In this document: positions 1 through 7,940 of the stretch, one piece after another | Numbering within the stretch: the stretch's first letter is position 1 | How the letters are laid out: every line of letters begins with the position of its first letter | Assembly: GCA_964437335.1 (NCBI GenBank) | Contig: CAYTGL010000023.1 | Coordinates: forward strand, 1 to 41,939 | DNA length: 41,939 nucleotides | Origin: JAITWN01 sp964437335 | GTDB lineage: Bacteria > Pseudomonadota > Gammaproteobacteria > SZUA-140 | Reading direction: 5' to 3' | The notes under the pieces: model-generated | Databases searched by the model: none | What the model was told of the DNA's origin: nothing | What the model saw: only the letters and a program-made list of their open reading frames with translations | Program-made: the position numbers and the translations under genes

Positions 1-165
1 ATGCCGATGGTGTCCGAGATCACGCCGCTGCTGATCATCACCAAGCTGGAACAGTTCGACTACGCGGGCGCGACCGCGATCGCCGTCGCGATGCTCGTGG
101 TCTCTTTCCTGCTGCTGCTCGCGATCAACCTGCTCCAGTGGTGGAGCCGGCGCCGTTACGGCTGA
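1..165 (+). CDS. cysT: Sulfate ABC transporter permease CysT (C-terminal end only)
   Basis: Partial gene cut by the left edge of the window. The reading frame open from base 1 gives the last 54 residues and stops at TGA 163-165. It contains the typical end of CysT/CysU: a V-S-E-I-T-P-L segment, an EQFDYAGATAIAV stretch and a last hydrophobic helix, closing with a WWSRRRYG basic tail. CysT pairs with CysW as the inner-membrane channel for sulfate/thiosulfate import. It lies 3 bp ahead of cysW in the same direction, so it is surely in the same operon. The ATG at base 1 is most likely internal, because full-length CysT is about 275 residues. Confidence 0.85.
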   Translation: MPMVSEITPLLIITKLEQFDYAGATAIAVAMLVVSFLLLLAINLLQWWSRRRYG

Positions 166-168
166 GGA

Positions 169-1095
169 ATGACGATGAGCGCGAATGGCAATACTCCCAA
201 TCTGTCCTCGGCGCTGAGCGAGCCCCGCTGGCTGCGCTGGACGCTGATCGCCGCGGCGCTGATCTTCCTGGCGCTGTTCCTGGTGCTGCCCCTAGTCGCG
301 GTATTCACGGAGGCACTGCGCCGCGGCTTCGGCGCCTACCTGACCGCGCTCGTGGAGCCCGATGCGATGGCCGCGGTCCGTCTCACGCTGTTCGCGGCCG
401 CGATCGCGGTGCCGCTGAACCTGGTGTTCGGCATATGCGCGGCCTGGTCGATCGCGAAGTTCGAGTTCAAGGGCAAGAGCGTTCTGATCAGCCTCATCGA
501 CCTGCCGTTCTCGGTCTCGCCGGTCATCGCGGGGCTGATCTACGTGCTGGTCTTCGGCCTGCAGGGTTGGCTGGGACCGTGGTTGTCCGAGCACGATATC
601 AAAGTGGTGTTCGCGGTGCCGGGCATCGTGCTCGCGACGATCTTCGTCACCGTGCCGTTCATCGCGCGCGAGCTGATCCCGCTGATGCAGGAGCAGGGCA
701 CCCAGGAGGAAGAGGCGTCGCTGACGCTGGGCGCGAGCGGCCTGCAGACCTTCTGGCGGGTCACGCTGCCGAACGTCAAGTGGGGGCTGCTCTACGGCGT
801 GATCCTCTGCAACGCGCGCGCGATGGGCGAGTTCGGCGCCGTGTCCGTCGTCAGCGGGCATATACGCGGAGAGACCAACACGCTGCCGCTGCACGTGGAG
901 ATTCTCTATAATGAGTACAGTTTCGTCGCCGCGTTCGCGTGCGCGTCGCTGCTGGCGCTGCTGGCGCTCGTGACGCTCGCGCTGAAGACCTATGTCGAAT
1001 GGCGGACGGACGTCCGGCACCAGTTGCCGGACGATGACTCCGCCGATCTGTCGGCGGGCACGCCGGCGACGTCCCCCAGAGGAGCCTATGCATGA
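169..1095 (+). CDS. cysW: Sulfate ABC transporter permease CysW
   Basis: 308 residues, normal for CysW. It is an inner-membrane permease of the sulfate/thiosulfate importer. A cytoplasmic N-tail is followed by about six hydrophobic helices, the first at residues 24-46. The EAA-type loop that docks on the ATPase is visible around residues 180-205 (EEEASLTLGASGLQTFWRV). The conserved MGEFGAVSVVSG segment lies before the last helices. The start ATG at 169 lies 3 bp after the cysT stop; a second ATG two codons later is possible. The 3' end overlaps cysA by 4 bp (ATGA), indicating translational coupling. It is distinct in sequence from the second CysW encoded at 12399-13271 of this window. Confidence 0.95.
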   Translation: MTMSANGNTPNLSSALSEPRWLRWTLIAAALIFLALFLVLPLVAVFTEALRRGFGAYLTALVEPDAMAAVRLTLFAAAIAVPLNLVFGICAAWSIAKFEFKGKSVLISLIDLPFSVSPVIAGLIYVLVFGLQGWLGPWLSEHDIKVVFAVPGIVLATIFVTVPFIARELIPLMQEQGTQEEEASLTLGASGLQTFWRVTLPNVKWGLLYGVILCNARAMGEFGAVSVVSGHIRGETNTLPLHVEILYNEYSFVAAFACASLLALLALVTLALKTYVEWRTDVRHQLPDDDSADLSAGTPATSPRGAYA

Positions 1096-2159
1096 GTATC
1101 GTGATCGAGAACGTGAACAAGCGGTTCGGGAATTTCCAGGCCCTGCAGGACGTAAACCTGGAGATCCCGAACGGCGAGCTGGTCGCGCTGCTGGGACCCT
1201 CGGGTTGCGGCAAGACGACGCTGCTGCGTATCATGGCCGGGCTTGAGCAGCCGGACACCGGCCGCATCCATTTCCACGGCGAGGACGCGACCGAGCGCCA
1301 CGTGCGCAAGCGCGGCGTCGGCTTCGTGTTCCAGCACTACGCGCTGTTCCGGCACATGACGGTATTCGATAACGTCGCGTTCGGGCTCACCGTGCGCCCG
1401 CGTGCGGAGCGTCTGAGCAAGGAGGAGATCCACGCACGGGTGCACGAGCTGCTCAAGCTGGTCCAGCTCGGCTTCGTCGCCGATCGCTATCCGAGCCAGC
1501 TCTCCGGCGGACAGCGCCAGCGCATCGCGCTCGCGCGCGCGCTCGCGGTCGAGCCGAAGGTGCTGCTGCTGGACGAACCCTTCGGCGCGCTGGACGCGAA
1601 CGTGCGCAAGGACCTGCGGCGCTGGCTGCGCCGCTTGCACGAGGAGATCCACGTCACCAGCGTGTTCGTCACGCATGACCAGGAAGAGGCGATGGAGGTC
1701 TCGAGCCGCGTCGTCGTCATGAACAAGGGCCGGGTGGAGCAGGTCGGCACGCCCGACGAGGTCTACGAGTCGCCGGCGACCGAGTTCGTCTCGCGTTTCC
1801 TCGGCAGCGTCAACCTGTTCCAGGGGCGCATCCATGACGGCTGGGCGCACATCGGCGACGTGCGCGCGCCCCTGCCGGAGGCTGCCGACAGGCAGGCCGC
1901 GGCGGCGGTCGCGCACCTGCGGCCGCACGAGATCGCGATCGCCGAGGGTCCGGAGGGCGCGATCGCGTCGGGCACGGTGCGGGGCATCCTGTCGATCGGA
2001 CCGATGGTGCGCATCGAGATCGACCGCGACGGGGAGGAAAACGGCCTGGTCGAGGTGGAACTGGTGCGCGAGCGCTATCTGCGCGCGCCGCTGGTGATCG
2101 GGCAGCAGGTCTTCATCAAGCCGAGGAATCTGCGCGTCTTCGCCAGCGGGGCGGGGTGA
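1092..2159 (+). CDS. cysA: Sulfate/thiosulfate ABC transporter ATP-binding protein CysA
   Basis: 355 residues, usual CysA length. It hydrolyses ATP to drive sulfate import through CysT/CysW. Walker A is GPSGCGKTT (residues 35-43), the ABC signature LSGGQRQR is near residue 137, and Walker B with D-loop (VLLLDEPFGALD) lies near residues 157-168. The switch histidine sits in VTHDQEEAMEVS. After about residue 240 there is a TOBE-like regulatory domain. The start overlaps the end of cysW (ATGA). This is the only CysA gene in the window, although a second Sbp-CysT-CysW set lies at 12399-15142; it may serve both permease pairs (inference). Confidence 0.97.
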   Translation: MSIVIENVNKRFGNFQALQDVNLEIPNGELVALLGPSGCGKTTLLRIMAGLEQPDTGRIHFHGEDATERHVRKRGVGFVFQHYALFRHMTVFDNVAFGLTVRPRAERLSKEEIHARVHELLKLVQLGFVADRYPSQLSGGQRQRIALARALAVEPKVLLLDEPFGALDANVRKDLRRWLRRLHEEIHVTSVFVTHDQEEAMEVSSRVVVMNKGRVEQVGTPDEVYESPATEFVSRFLGSVNLFQGRIHDGWAHIGDVRAPLPEAADRQAAAAVAHLRPHEIAIAEGPEGAIASGTVRGILSIGPMVRIEIDRDGEENGLVEVELVRERYLRAPLVIGQQVFIKPRNLRVFASGAG

Positions 2160-2206
2160 GTCGGGTAGGGTAATACCTAGGGAAAATTAACTACAGGAGT
2201 GCCATC

Positions 2207-2863
2207 ATGAGCATACGACTGGGCGATATTGCCCCTGATTTTGAACAGGACTCCACCGAAGGCCTGATCCGGTTTCACGAATGGCTGGGTTCGAGTTGGG
2301 GCGTGCTGTTTTCCCACCCCGCCGACTTTACCCCGGTATGCACCACCGAGCTTGGGTTGACCGCCAAGCTCAAGGATGAATTCGCCAGACGCAACGTCAA
2401 GGCGATCGCGCTCTCGGTGGATCCGGTGGATTCCCACAAGCGCTGGATCGATGACATCAACGATACCCAGCGCACACGGGTGAATTTTCCGATCATCGCC
2501 GACGCCGACCGCAAGGTGTCGGAGCTGTACGACATGATTCATCCGAATGCGAACGCCACCCTGACCGTGCGATCGCTGTTCGTGATCGATCCGGGGAAGA
2601 AGGTACGCCTGATCATCACCTACCCGGCAAGTACCGGCCGCAACTTCGACGAGATCCTGCGCGTGATCGATTCACTGCAGCTCACCGACCATCACCTGGT
2701 CGCGACGCCCGGCAACTGGAAGCCGGGCGATGACGTGGTGATCGTACCCTCGCTCAAGGACGAGGACGAGATCAAGCGGCGATTCCCGGACGGTTATCGC
2801 GCTGTCAGGCCCTATCTCCGGCTGACGCCGCAACCGAAGCCCGGGAAGGGCTCGGCACACTGA
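2207..2863 (+). CDS. 1-Cys peroxiredoxin (Prx6 family)
   Basis: 218 residues, typical for Prx6-type peroxiredoxins. It reduces hydrogen peroxide and organic peroxides through a peroxidatic cysteine. The active-site motif HPADFTPVCTTE places the cysteine at residue 45; it is the only cysteine in the protein, so no intramolecular resolving cysteine exists. The long C-terminal extension after residue 150 is the Prx6 dimerisation domain. A CAGGAG ribosome-binding site precedes ATG 2207. The gene is 47 bp downstream of cysA on the same strand; the gap holds a short GGTAATACC palindrome (2169-2177) of unknown meaning. A link to sulfur or oxidative stress is plausible but rests only on position. Confidence 0.93.
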   Translation: MSIRLGDIAPDFEQDSTEGLIRFHEWLGSSWGVLFSHPADFTPVCTTELGLTAKLKDEFARRNVKAIALSVDPVDSHKRWIDDINDTQRTRVNFPIIADADRKVSELYDMIHPNANATLTVRSLFVIDPGKKVRLIITYPASTGRNFDEILRVIDSLQLTDHHLVATPGNWKPGDDVVIVPSLKDEDEIKRRFPDGYRAVRPYLRLTPQPKPGKGSAH

Positions 2864-2994
2864 CGAAAGGTATCGCAGCGGAGCCGGGTGCGGAACTGGG
2901 CGCGATCGGCGCTGCTCGTGCCGGTTGCGCCCTGGCGGGATGCAGATGAATACGATTGACCGCGAGGTCGATGATCGGCGCCTGAAAATACAAT

Positions 2995-3711
2995 ATGGAG
3001 TATTTCGAGGTTTATTTATCTGACCCGGTCTATGGCGAGATCTTCCTGCGCCTCGCAATTGCGCTCGTGGTCGGCGCGTCGATAGGATTCGAGCGTAGCT
3101 ATCATGGTCGTCCGGCCGGATTCCGCACGCATGCTCTCGTTTGCCTGTCGACCAGTTTGCTGATGCTGGTGACAGTTTACGAAACGCGCTGGTTCACCGA
3201 AGCGACCCACAGCCGCATCGCACTCGATCCGACGCGGATGGCGCAGGGGATCATGACCGGCATCGGCTTCCTCGGCGCCGGTACGATCATGAAAGAAGGC
3301 TTGTCCGTGCGCGGACTGACGACGGCCGCATCGATATGGATAACCGCGGCAATCGGGATACTGATCGGGATCGGTTTCTACTTTCCGGCCATCCTCGCGA
3401 CCTTCATCACGCTGGGCATCCTGTCGATCTTCGGATGGGTGGAGCGGCGAATGCCATCCCAGTTCTACGCCCATCTCGTCGTCCGGTTTGCCCGCGATGC
3501 CGTGATGCCGGAGGTCGATCTGCGCGAACTTCTGGCCGGGCAGGGGTTCACGGTCGCCAACCTGAATTATCGTCTGAACATCGACGCTGATTTTTTCGAG
3601 TATCGCATGGTCATCCGTACCAACAGGTCCGAGCACGCGGGCAGGCTGAGTAATCTGCTCAGCTCGAATGCCTCGGTGAGGGCATTTCGTGTTTCTCCCG
3701 CCGGAGATTGA
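2995..3711 (+). CDS. MgtC/SapB family inner-membrane protein
   Basis: 238 residues. It has the MgtC/SapB N-terminal membrane domain: four to five hydrophobic helices between residues 14 and 145, with the family hallmarks GFERSYHGRPAGFRTHALVC (near 32-51), TGIGFLGAGTI (near 90-100) and VRGLTTAASIW. A soluble ACT-like C-terminal segment runs from about 150 to 238. MgtC proteins are linked to low-magnesium growth and F-type ATPase modulation in some bacteria; which role holds here cannot be told. The start codon has a poor Shine-Dalgarno, but no better in-frame start precedes the first helix. Ten bp separate it from chrA. Confidence 0.88.
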   Translation: MEYFEVYLSDPVYGEIFLRLAIALVVGASIGFERSYHGRPAGFRTHALVCLSTSLLMLVTVYETRWFTEATHSRIALDPTRMAQGIMTGIGFLGAGTIMKEGLSVRGLTTAASIWITAAIGILIGIGFYFPAILATFITLGILSIFGWVERRMPSQFYAHLVVRFARDAVMPEVDLRELLAGQGFTVANLNYRLNIDADFFEYRMVIRTNRSEHAGRLSNLLSSNASVRAFRVSPAGD

Positions 3712-3721
3712 GAGCTGAATT

Positions 3722-5086
3722 TTGGCCGAACAACCCATGAATGCCGCGAGGTCCATCGCTCTCGGTGAGGCCTTTGCCGTCTGGTTGCGCATCGGGCTCC
3801 TGAGCTTCGGCGGTCCTGCCGGCCAGATTGCGCTGATGCAGCGGATACTGATCGACGAGAAACGCTGGATCGGCGAACAGCGCTTCCTGCACGCGCTGAA
3901 CTATTGCATGTTGCTGCCGGGACCGGAGGCGATCCAGCTCGCGATCTATATCGGCTGGCTGATGCATCGCACGGTCGGCGGCCTGATGGCCGGATTGCTG
4001 TTCCTGTTGCCGGGCGTCGTCGCGTTGATGCTCCTGAGCCTGGTTTATGCGCTGGCCGGCAACGTTCCGGTCGTCGAGGCGCTGTTCTTCGGTCTCAAGG
4101 CGGCGGTGCTGGCAATCGTCATCAAGGCGGTCATCAGCCTCTCTCACCGCGCCCTCGGCAGCACGGTGCGTTATATGATCGCCGCCGCCGCATTCGTCGG
4201 CCTGTTCGTTTTCGGCGCACCGTTTCCGCTGATCGTGCTGGCGGCGGCGATCCTCGGATTCCTCGGCGGCTGGTATCGCTGGCAGGGCTTCGAGCCGCCG
4301 CGCCACGGCGAGGCCAGCGACGAAGCCGATGAGCGTCATCTGGAGGGCGCGCGTCCGTCGCGGTGGCACGCACTGCAGGTCGTTGCGGTCTGGCTGCCGC
4401 TGTGGCTGGCCCCGACCGTGCTGCTGGCCTGGGGCCTTGGTCTGCACCACGTGTTTACGCAGACCGGCCTGTTCTTCAGCAAACTCGCGCTGGTGACCTT
4501 CGGCGGCGCCTATGCGGTGCTGGCCTACATGGCGCAGCAGGCGGTCGAGCACCACGCCTGGCTGACGGCGGGGGAGATGCTGGACGGCTTGGGTCTCGCG
4601 GAGACCACGCCGGGTCCCCTGATCATGGTGGTGCAGTTCGTCGGCTTTCTCGCGGGTTTTCGCGAGAGTGGGCTGGATCCCGTGGTCGGCGGCATCCTGT
4701 GCGGACTGCTCGCGACCTGGGTGACCTTCGTGCCGAGCTTCATGTTCATTTTTCTCGGCGCGCCGTATGTCGAAACCCTGCGCGGCCGCCCGGCGCTCGG
4801 CGGCGCGCTGGCGGCGATCACCGCGGCCGTCGTCGGCGTGATCCTGAATCTGTCGCTCTGGTTCGGCATGCATGTGGTGTTCGGGCAGGTGGAACGGCTG
4901 CATTGGGGCGTGCTGAAACCGTTCGTGCCGGTGTTCGGCAGCCTCGATCTGCTGGCGCTGGGGCTGGTTGCGTTTGCGCTGGCCTGCCAGTTCCTGTTCC
5001 GCTTGGGATTGTTCACCACGCTGGCGCTGTGCTCGCTTGCCGGAGTCAGTCTGTGGGTAAGCGGGCTGTTGCGGTTGTCGGCATGA
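3722..5086 (+). CDS. chrA: Chromate transporter ChrA (long-chain CHR superfamily)
   Basis: 454 residues with two CHR halves, the usual size of bidomain ChrA. The first half opens with LLSFGGPAGQIALMQR (from about residue 26) and has the LPGPEAIQLAIYIGWL motif. The second has LALVTFGGAYAVLAYMAQQAV and LAETTPGPLIMVVQFVGFLAGF. Multiple hydrophobic helices cover both halves. ChrA exports chromate, a sulfate analogue that enters through sulfate importers, which fits the neighbouring cysTWA and cysB genes. The TTG at 3722 is chosen because a GAGAG element lies upstream; ATG 3737 is an alternative. It overlaps the next gene by 4 bp. Confidence 0.93.
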   Translation: MAEQPMNAARSIALGEAFAVWLRIGLLSFGGPAGQIALMQRILIDEKRWIGEQRFLHALNYCMLLPGPEAIQLAIYIGWLMHRTVGGLMAGLLFLLPGVVALMLLSLVYALAGNVPVVEALFFGLKAAVLAIVIKAVISLSHRALGSTVRYMIAAAAFVGLFVFGAPFPLIVLAAAILGFLGGWYRWQGFEPPRHGEASDEADERHLEGARPSRWHALQVVAVWLPLWLAPTVLLAWGLGLHHVFTQTGLFFSKLALVTFGGAYAVLAYMAQQAVEHHAWLTAGEMLDGLGLAETTPGPLIMVVQFVGFLAGFRESGLDPVVGGILCGLLATWVTFVPSFMFIFLGAPYVETLRGRPALGGALAAITAAVVGVILNLSLWFGMHVVFGQVERLHWGVLKPFVPVFGSLDLLALGLVAFALACQFLFRLGLFTTLALCSLAGVSLWVSGLLRLSA

Positions 5087-5715
5087 AGGATACGATATTG
5101 ATCGTGCCGGGGTTCATGGGCAGTGGTCCCGCCCACTGGCAATCCTGGTTCGAGGGCGAGTTGCCGAATACGCGGCGGGTAGGCCGGATCGACTGGAGTG
5201 CTCCGGTGATCGCAAACTGGGCCTATGAGATCCGGCAGGAGATCGAATCTACCACCGGAGCCGTCTGGCTGGTGGCGCACAGTTTCGGTTGTCTGGCGGC
5301 GATTGCCGCCACCGCCGACCCGCCTTGTCGTGTTGCCGGGGCCTTATTCGTGGCGCCTGCCGACCCGGATCGATTTTCCTCCTCTGGATTGAGGACGACA
5401 GGCAACCCGAATCCGTCGATGCGAAGTCTGTCGTGTTCTTTGACCCGGCAGCCGCTGCCGTATCCAAGCCTCGTCGTGGCCAGCGCGAATGACCCGTGGA
5501 TAAGCCTCCATACAGCGGCCTATTGGGCGGATCTGTGGGGGAGTCGCTTCATCAACATCGGCGCGGCCGGCCATATCAATATCGATTCCGGCTTCGGCCC
5601 CTGGCCGCAGGGGCTGGAACTTTTCAGATCCGTTCAGCAGTCGCGGGCGAGAGACAGTCGGAACGATATCGGAGCGCGCTGGGCGTGCCTGACGGCGGCA
5701 AAGAGACTGCCATGA
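5083..5715 (+). CDS. Small alpha/beta hydrolase, RBBP9/YdeN family
   Basis: 210 residues. It resembles the RBBP9/YdeN serine hydrolase family (DUF1234-like): N-terminal ILIVPGFMGSGPAHWQSW, nucleophile elbow VAHSFGC with Ser67, acid Asp137 in NDPW, and catalytic His164 in GHIN. The full triad is therefore present. The substrate is unknown for most members. The start ATG 5083 overlaps the chrA stop (ATGA), and its own stop overlaps the cysB start (ATGA 5712-5715). Translation is thus probably coupled across chrA, hydrolase and regulator. The coupling suggests a sulfur-related or chromate-related role, but this is inference. Confidence 0.85.
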   Translation: MKDTILIVPGFMGSGPAHWQSWFEGELPNTRRVGRIDWSAPVIANWAYEIRQEIESTTGAVWLVAHSFGCLAAIAATADPPCRVAGALFVAPADPDRFSSSGLRTTGNPNPSMRSLSCSLTRQPLPYPSLVVASANDPWISLHTAAYWADLWGSRFINIGAAGHINIDSGFGPWPQGLELFRSVQQSRARDSRNDIGARWACLTAAKRLP

Positions 5716-6650
5716 ATTTTCAGCAATTGCGCATCGTCCGGGAAACCCTGCGGCGCAACTTCAACCTGACCGAGGTGGGCAATGCCCTGTTTACCTCCCA
5801 GTCGGGCGTCTCCAGGCACATCAGGGATCTCGAGGATGAGCTCGGTGTCGAGCTCTTCATTCGCAAAGGCAAGCGCCTGCTGGGCCTTACCGAGCCCGGC
5901 AGGGAACTGGTCGCGATCATCGAGCGCATCCTGATGGATGCGAACAATATCAAAAACCTGTCGGATCAGTTCAGCAAGCGGGACCAAGGGGAGTTGCGGG
6001 TTGCCACGACGCACACGCAGGCGCGTTATACCCTGCCGGCAGTCGTCGCGGAATTCAAGCGGTCATTTCCCAGGGTTCATCTGGTGCTGCATCAGGCCGG
6101 TCCATCCGAGATTGTGTCCATGCTGCTGGAGGGACAGGCCGACATCGGGATTGCGACGGAAGAAGTCGGCGAAGTCGAGGAACTGATAGCTTTTCCCTAC
6201 TACACCTGGCATCACTCGGTCATCGTTCCCGCGGGGCATCCGCTGGAATCGGTTCGCATGCTGACGCTGGAAGCGATAGCGGAATATCCGATAGTGACCT
6301 ATCACGAGGGATTCACAGGCCGCGCGCGCATCGATGAGACGTTCAGGAATGCGGGAATCGTCCCCGATATTGTCATGTCTGCGCTGGATGCCGACGTCAT
6401 CAAGACCTATGTCGAACTCGGTCTGGGCGTCGGGGTCATCGCTTCAATGGGGTTCAATCCGGCCAAGGACAAGGATCTGAGGCTGCTCGACAGCGGCCAC
6501 GTGTTCAAAGAGAACACCACGCAGATCGCTATCCGTCGCGGTCATTTCCTGCGCGGATTCTCCTATCGTTTCATAGAGCTGTGTTCTCCATCCTTGTCTG
6601 AATCAGTGGTACGGGATTCGATCAGGGCGGAAAGGGAGCATGATATCTAG
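5712..6650 (+). CDS. cysB: CysB-type LysR transcriptional regulator
   Basis: 312 residues (Enterobacterial CysB is 324). The N-terminal winged helix-turn-helix (residues 1-60) reads with the CysB signature: FNLTEVGNALFTSQSGVSRH, then LEDELGVELFIRKGKR. The effector domain has the CysB features TTHTQARYTLP (near 100), the YHEGFTGRARID loop and LGLGVGVIASM. CysB activates sulfate uptake and assimilation genes with O- or N-acetylserine as inducer. The start is fixed by the 4-bp overlap with the hydrolase. Its neighbours on both sides are sulfate transport and serine acetyltransferase genes, which fits. Cbl-type specificity cannot be excluded. Confidence 0.92.
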   Translation: MNFQQLRIVRETLRRNFNLTEVGNALFTSQSGVSRHIRDLEDELGVELFIRKGKRLLGLTEPGRELVAIIERILMDANNIKNLSDQFSKRDQGELRVATTHTQARYTLPAVVAEFKRSFPRVHLVLHQAGPSEIVSMLLEGQADIGIATEEVGEVEELIAFPYYTWHHSVIVPAGHPLESVRMLTLEAIAEYPIVTYHEGFTGRARIDETFRNAGIVPDIVMSALDADVIKTYVELGLGVGVIASMGFNPAKDKDLRLLDSGHVFKENTTQIAIRRGHFLRGFSYRFIELCSPSLSESVVRDSIRAEREHDI

Positions 6651-6732
6651 CCGGCTTTATGTACAGGCGCCGTTGTTGCTTGCGTCGGGCGGCGCTGCCG
6701 ACTATCCCGTTGGTCGCGACGGCGGTTCGGTT

Positions 6733-6761
6733 TTGACGATGGGCGATCACTTTTTTAGATT
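6733..6761 (+). promoter_or_regulatory. Candidate sigma70 promoter for epsC-encapsulin operon
   Basis: TTGACG (6733-6738, 5 of 6 to consensus), 17-bp spacer, TAGATT (6756-6761, 4 of 6), in the 217-bp gap between cysB and epsC. The surroundings are AT-rich compared with the neighbouring genes. The predicted transcript start near 6768 would give a leader of about 100 nt. Read by eye only. Confidence 0.45.
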
Positions 6762-6793
6762 GTAGTTTATTTGCTTTTTTAATATCTTTAACC

Positions 6794-6818
6794 TCAGATG
6801 AGCTGACCGGACAACCGG
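6794..6818 (+). promoter_or_regulatory. Two small hairpins in the epsC leader
   Basis: Two short stem-loops lie directly before the terminator-like hairpin: TCAG/CTGA around the loop ATGAG (6794-6806) and CCGG/CCGG around the loop ACAA (6807-6818). The first loop contains a two-codon open frame, ATG AGC TGA (Met-Ser-stop, 6798-6806). No riboswitch class that I know matches this arrangement. Function is unproven. Confidence 0.3.
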
Positions 6819-6856
6819 AAGCCAGTGCGCCCGACAGGGCCGCTGGCTTTTTTTTT
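6819..6856 (+). terminator. Rho-independent terminator / possible attenuator before epsC
   Basis: Stem AAGCCAG (6819-6825) pairs with CTGGCTT (6843-6849), with an inner GCCC/GGGC stem around GACA. It is followed by nine T residues (6848-6856). The T tract runs straight into the GGAG ribosome-binding site (6857-6860) of epsC, with ATG at 6868. As there is no room for a promoter between hairpin and start codon, epsC messages beginning upstream must read through it. It could equally terminate the cysB transcript. Confidence 0.75.
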
Positions 6857-6867
6857 GGAGAATTTTC

Positions 6868-7866
6868 ATGGCGGATGATCAGAGTCGTCACGATTTGTCC
6901 GGCGCCCTTCCCCGGCATGAAGCAGGTGCAACAGGGCAGATGAGTACGAATTCCTGTCTGCGTTGGAATATAGATTCGATCGTTTCCGAACTGCATGCAT
7001 TGCGTATCCAATCACTGGAGAACCGCCAGAGAAGAGGCCGGCCGCCCAAGCTGCCGGCTCGCAAGACATTGGTCGCCGTTCTGGACGGGTTGTATGCCGC
7101 CCTGTTCCCCAACCGCCTGGGTTTGCCGGAGCTCACCGAGGAAGGAATCGACTATTTCGTCGGGCATACGCTGGACGTGACCTTGAGGGATCTGTGCGAT
7201 CAAGTGCGTCTGGAGCTTCAGTTCTCTTCCATGTCCGCCGTCGGCTCAAACGTATATCGTGAACAGGCGATCGCCATCACGAACGAGTTTGCCACCCGCC
7301 TGCCGGCGGTGCGCGCCCTGCTCGAGGCCGACATCAACGCGGCCTACGAGGGCGATCCCGCGGCACGCAGCGTCGATGAGGTGCTGGTCTGTTATCCCGG
7401 CATCATGGCGATCACGCACCACCGTCTTGCACACGAGCTTTACCTGCTGGGCACCCCGCTGATTGCGCGGATGATCGCGGAGATCGCCCACTCGACTACC
7501 GGCGTGGACATCCATCCGGGCGCACAGATCGGCCCGAGTTTTTTTATCGACCACGGGACCGGCGTCGTGGTCGGAGAGACGGCGATCATCGGGCGCCACG
7601 TCCGCCTGTATCACGGCGTTACCCTCGGCGCCAAGCGCTTTCCGGCCGACGAGGACGGCTCCCTGGTCAAGGGCGCCGTGCGCCATCCCATTGTCGAAGA
7701 CGATGTAGTGATCTATGCCGGTGCGACGATACTGGGCCGCATTACGATCGGCCGGGGATCGACCATCGGGGGCAACGTCTGGCTGACGCGCAGCGTGCCC
7801 CCGGGCAGCAATATCACCCAGGCGCAGGTGCGCAGCGAAATATTCACCACCGGTGTCGAGGCCTGA
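6868..7866 (+). CDS. epsC: Serine O-acetyltransferase, EpsC type
   Basis: 332 residues, longer than the 270-residue enterobacterial CysE and in the range of EpsC-type enzymes found with Family 2A encapsulins. It acetylates L-serine from acetyl-CoA to O-acetylserine, the acceptor for sulfide in cysteine synthesis. A helical N-terminal domain (about 35-190) is followed by a left-handed beta-helix with hexapeptide repeats (about 195-320). The active-site segment FIDHGTGVVVGETAIIG has Asp228-His229, and a second catalytic-region histidine is in LYHGVTLGAKRF. A GGAG site 7 nt upstream supports ATG 6868; Met25 (6940) is an alternative start. It is 74 bp ahead of the encapsulin gene. O-acetylserine, or the N-acetylserine derived from it, is also the inducer of CysB. 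Confidence 0.93.
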   Translation: MADDQSRHDLSGALPRHEAGATGQMSTNSCLRWNIDSIVSELHALRIQSLENRQRRGRPPKLPARKTLVAVLDGLYAALFPNRLGLPELTEEGIDYFVGHTLDVTLRDLCDQVRLELQFSSMSAVGSNVYREQAIAITNEFATRLPAVRALLEADINAAYEGDPAARSVDEVLVCYPGIMAITHHRLAHELYLLGTPLIARMIAEIAHSTTGVDIHPGAQIGPSFFIDHGTGVVVGETAIIGRHVRLYHGVTLGAKRFPADEDGSLVKGAVRHPIVEDDVVIYAGATILGRITIGRGSTIGGNVWLTRSVPPGSNITQAQVRSEIFTTGVEA

Positions 7867-7940
7867 CCGGGCAGGAGCAGAGGCATCCGGTCGGCACGGC
7901 AAACTAATATCAACCGAGTCATTCCAGTCAGGAGAATACG

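Noticed and set aside
3659..4903. Minus-strand frame of 414 codons opposite chrA
   Set aside because: Shadow of chrA; Gln/Arg/Glu-rich without domains or ribosome-binding site.
6798..6806. Met-Ser-stop mini-frame as a proven leader peptide
   Set aside because: There is no Shine-Dalgarno before it and two codons can arise by chance; kept only as a side note to the attenuator idea.
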